Source: Saprospiraceae bacterium (GTDB taxonomy: Bacteria; Bacteroidota; Bacteroidia; Chitinophagales; Saprospiraceae). Taken from it: a stretch of DNA of 44,165 bases. A program made the position numbers and the translations under genes. The stretch lies in the NCBI GenBank assembly GCA_019638385.1, contig JAHBTW010000028.1:1-44165 (forward strand), written 5' to 3'. The notes under the pieces were generated by a model. The model saw only the letters and a list, made by a program, of their open reading frames with translations, was not told where the DNA came from and searched no databases. Within the stretch, counting starts at the first letter, position 1, and each line of letters begins with the position of its first letter. Shown piece after piece: positions 41,933-44,165 of this stretch.

Positions 41933-42564
41933 GCGTCCTTGGTATTACGCTCGTATTTCCAATATATCACTACGCCATATACAACGTGCAACACCCCGAA
42001 GCCCAAGGCCCAAAACAAGAGCCCCTTGCCGGGAAATACGGCTGCCAGCAATCCGAGTGCAGCCTGCCACAGGCCCAGCGTTCGGATATCGCTGAAGGTA
42101 AAATTGCCGGCACTGATGAGCGCCATTCCGTAAAAAATAAGCGTGGACGCTGCGATGAGGCCGTAGTACCCGCGCCAATACAGCACCAATATAAAGATGC
42201 CGCCCACCAGCATGGGCAAACTGAAATTGACCAATACCCGCCGGGCGGACTTCGTCCACAGCCGTTGGCCGGCGCGGTGCGCTTTCCGGGAACAGAGCCA
42301 CAGCCCCGTGCCGGCGGCCAGTATGAATACCGCTGCGGCCATGAGCACGAGGGGCAACGTGTCCGGCCCCAACAGGTCGTCGGTGATTCGACCGTACAAC
42401 ACCTTGGACGAGAAGTAGATGTAGCGATACGCCGCCGCCGCGCCGATGAGGGCGTACAGGCCCGCCAGAACGGAAGCTAAAGCGCTCAAAGACAAGAACC
42501 GGGTGGAGCGCTCCATGATGGATCGGATTTGCGCCAGGTCGTCTTGCGGTTTTATTTGAGTCAT
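41929..42564 (-). CDS. Membrane protein of the regulator-creD cluster
   Basis: The 211-residue protein has about six hydrophobic segments (about 25-45, 70-92, 112-128, 131-150, 155-175 and 182-200). The N-terminal 20 residues are polar and charged (DDLAQIRSIMERSTRF). I recognise no named family, but membrane proteins of this type with an adjacent winged-helix regulator are common in Bacteroidota. It leads the run membrane protein, regulator, creD. A good promoter and a palindromic candidate operator lie directly before its start. Confidence 0.85.
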   Translation of the reverse strand: MTQIKPQDDLAQIRSIMERSTRFLSLSALASVLAGLYALIGAAAAYRYIYFSSKVLYGRITDDLLGPDTLPLVLMAAAVFILAAGTGLWLCSRKAHRAGQRLWTKSARRVLVNFSLPMLVGGIFILVLYWRGYYGLIAASTLIFYGMALISAGNFTFSDIRTLGLWQAALGLLAAVFPGKGLLFWALGFGVLHVVYGVVIYWKYERNTKDA

Positions 42565-42565
42565 A

Positions 42566-42575
42566 AAAGTACTTT
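42566..42575. promoter_or_regulatory. Candidate operator at the start of the regulator operon
   Basis: AAAGTACTTT lies 2 bp before the start at 42564, between the promoter and the coding region. It is identical to the palindrome before creD (41542-41551). Confidence 0.45.
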
Positions 42576-42581
42576 ATAGCA

Positions 42582-42612
42582 CAAAGTAAAGGATAGTTTT
42601 TGGAATGGGCAA
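42582..42612 (-). promoter_or_regulatory. Promoter of the regulator operon
   Basis: On the minus strand a TTG (plus 42610-42612) is followed after 20 bp by TTACTTTG (42582-42589), one mismatch from TAnnTTTG. The candidate operator lies just downstream. Confidence 0.45.
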
Positions 42613-42760
42613 GGGGAGGGGGATTTTTTTGAGGCGGAACGTTTTGGCGCTTGGCGCAGTGGCGGATTTCGGAGCACAAAACTGTCAATACACCACAAAA
42701 GTTGATGCGAGGTAGAATGTTCAATTAACCACGTCACCCGCCATTGAGCCAAACGCCTGT

Positions 42761-44165
42761 GTGTGCCCCGCATACACTCCATACTTACGAAAGTAAGTAA
42801 TAAAACTTGAGGGTGAGAGTCCCTTATCGGCAAGTTGTCGCAGGAGCATGAGCCGATTAGCAAGCGGCAAGCTGGTCACGGGCGACCGTGGCAGTGAAGG
42901 AAGCCGGACTGCAAAAGCCTGTACCGAGGAACACGAAGGGCATAAGAGGCTGCTATAACCGGGTGAGCAAACACAGCATTGCGAAGCCCCAAGACAACAG
43001 GTTATGTCAGTAGATGCCCCGGGGATAGGCTGAAAGTTGGAGTGTTTACCGGGGGAGGTCTCCGCCGCCACTGGCTGGCATGGCGGAGAAGTCAGCAGAG
43101 GCCATAGTACCTGCGGCAACGAGCTGCCACCAACAAACGGCAGAGGGCTCACTGGCAGGGAAGGGCTGAACGTTAAGTTGTTTCGGAATGGCAAAGGACT
43201 GGCACTGCCATAGCCCTGCTGTGAAGAAACAGGAGCAAGAACTTTAAGTACAAAAACAAACTGTATGGAGAAATGATCGAAAGGGTATTGAGCGCGAAGA
43301 ACCTGCAAAGGGCAATGCAGCAGGTGATCACCAATGGTGGCAGTGCAGGCGTAGATGGTCTGACAACAGAACAGCTACGCACTCATGTAAAAGCACAGCA
43401 AGTGCACCTGCTGAGTTGTATTCGCAGCAACCAATACCGGCCACAAGCCATCCTGGGGGTAGAGATCCCGAAAGGGCAGGGCAAAACCCGCCTGCTGGGT
43501 ATCCCCACGGTGGTAGACAGGATGTTGCAACAGGCGGTATCGCAGGTACTGAGCGTACACTTCGAACCGTCCTTCAGTGCAAGGAGCTACGGTTTCCGTC
43601 CGCACAAGAGCGCACGACAGGCAGCAGGACAGGCACGGGAATACATCCACGAGGGCTACAGCCACGTAGTGGATATAGACCTGAAGGACTTCTTCGATGA
43701 AGTAGACCACTGTCTGTTGCTGAACCTGCTGTACCGCAAGGTGCAATGCAGGATCACGCTGCGGCTCATCCGCAAATGGTTACGCTCACCGATGCTGATC
43801 AATGGCAGGCTATGCAAACGACGCAAAGGCGTACCCCAGGGCAGCCCCCTAAGTCCGCTATTGTCCAATATCATCCTCAATGAACTGGACAAGGAGATGG
43901 AAAGACAAGGGCTGCGCTACGTGCGCTACGCCGATGACTTTAGCATATACTGCCGCACGAGGGCGCAAGCACGCAAGGCAGGGAACGCCATTTTCCTGTA
44001 CCTGCGCAACAAACTCAGGTTGCCCATAAACCGGGCAAAGAGCGGCATCCGCCGACCGGTGCAACTGGAGATTTTGGGCTTCCGCTTTGTGTCCACGTAC
44101 CAGAAAGGCATACGGGGCAAATACCAGTTGACGGTAAGTGAGAAAGCATGGAAGCGGCTAAAACT
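42761..44165 (+). mobile_element. Group II intron, 5' part, cut by the window end
   Basis: The segment begins with GTGTGCCCC, which fits the conserved GUGYG 5' end of group II introns. The next 500 bp are rich in paired segments, such as GAGGGTGAGAGTCCC near 42811, and hold no gene, which fits ribozyme domains I-III. A reverse transcriptase frame follows from 43273, as expected inside domain IV. The 3' ribozyme domains V and VI and the 3' splice site lie beyond the window. The insertion site is the gap upstream of the regulator operon. Confidence 0.85.
43273..44165 (+). CDS. ltrA: Group II intron reverse transcriptase/maturase (partial)
   Basis: The frame starts at ATG 43273 (MIERVLSAKNLQRAMQQV) and is open to the end of the window (297 codons, no stop), so the 3' part is missing. 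RT motifs are in order: AGVDGLTTEQLR, IPKGQGKTRLLGIPTVVDRM, FRPHKSARQA, DIDLKDFFDEVDH, KGVPQGSPLSPLLSNIILNELD, and the catalytic RYADDFSIYCR (Tyr-Ala-Asp-Asp at residues 219-222). It would copy the intron RNA into DNA during retrohoming and assist splicing. The maturase and any endonuclease domain are outside the window. Confidence 0.93.
   Translation, partial: MIERVLSAKNLQRAMQQVITNGGSAGVDGLTTEQLRTHVKAQQVHLLSCIRSNQYRPQAILGVEIPKGQGKTRLLGIPTVVDRMLQQAVSQVLSVHFEPSFSARSYGFRPHKSARQAAGQAREYIHEGYSHVVDIDLKDFFDEVDHCLLLNLLYRKVQCRITLRLIRKWLRSPMLINGRLCKRRKGVPQGSPLSPLLSNIILNELDKEMERQGLRYVRYADDFSIYCRTRAQARKAGNAIFLYLRNKLRLPINRAKSGIRRPVQLEILGFRFVSTYQKGIRGKYQLTVSEKAWKRLK

Noticed and set aside
1..44165. tRNA and rRNA genes
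   Set aside because: No cloverleaf with a T-arm consensus and no rRNA-like sequence was noticed on either strand; this was by eye only.

Overview
The window looks like chromosomal DNA of a Bacteroidota bacterium, most like the Saprospiria/Chitinophagia branch (an inference; no rRNA is present). The evidence is several type IX secretion system (T9SS) cargo proteins with C-terminal sorting domains of both kinds, a PorP/SprF outer-membrane protein, SprB-type surface repeats, a GH92 lipoprotein, and promoter-like sites of the Bacteroidota type (TTG, about 20 bp, TAnnTTTG).

Layout. 1-8800: a surface-protein block, with a small cohesin-domain T9SS protein, a very large cohesin/SprB-repeat adhesin whose near-identical central repeats carry many frameshifts, and a PorP/SprF protein. 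8800-9465: a gene-free stretch with a promoter, a possible small RNA, two terminators and a solitary REP-like hairpin. 9464-16761: recR, a serine hydrolase with a T9SS tail, adk, a paaZ-type aldehyde dehydrogenase-hydratase, a REP-associated transposase (RAYT) bracketed by paired hairpins, queD, and a small T9SS protein. 16866-21794 (minus): pheT, a coiled-coil protein, zapA and rny in one run. 22022-23256: a membrane protein and a YdeI-like protein. 23305-26706 (minus): oadG-oadA-oadB, a sodium-pumping biotin decarboxylase. 26825-27499: a toxin-antitoxin pair whose toxin start is triplicated in a CRISPR-like pattern. 27507-29390 (minus): dnaX. 29511-30114: an antitoxin with a frameshifted PIN toxin. 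30131-33226: GH92 mannosidase. 33231-40004 (minus): a 2257-residue T9SS surface protein. 40187-42564 (minus): membrane protein, winged-helix regulator and creD, with a shared palindrome as candidate operator. 42761 to the end: the 5' part of a group II intron with its reverse transcriptase.

The most unusual items are: (1) three exact 30-bp repeats separated by unique 36- and 37-bp spacers, in which the repeat is the first ten codons of a RelE/ParE-like toxin, as would result from off-target CRISPR spacer integration; (2) small hairpins with a constant 12-nt loop and variable but self-complementary stems, inserted in frame in the linkers of OadA and DnaX; (3) an A10 tract in dnaX at which slippage would give a gamma-length product; (4) the RAYT with inverted hairpin pairs and a solo copy elsewhere; (5) the cluster of indels restricted to homogenised cohesin repeats. 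The paralogous cohesin domains of the three surface proteins suggest one adhesin system delivered by the T9SS. No tRNA, rRNA or cas gene was seen.
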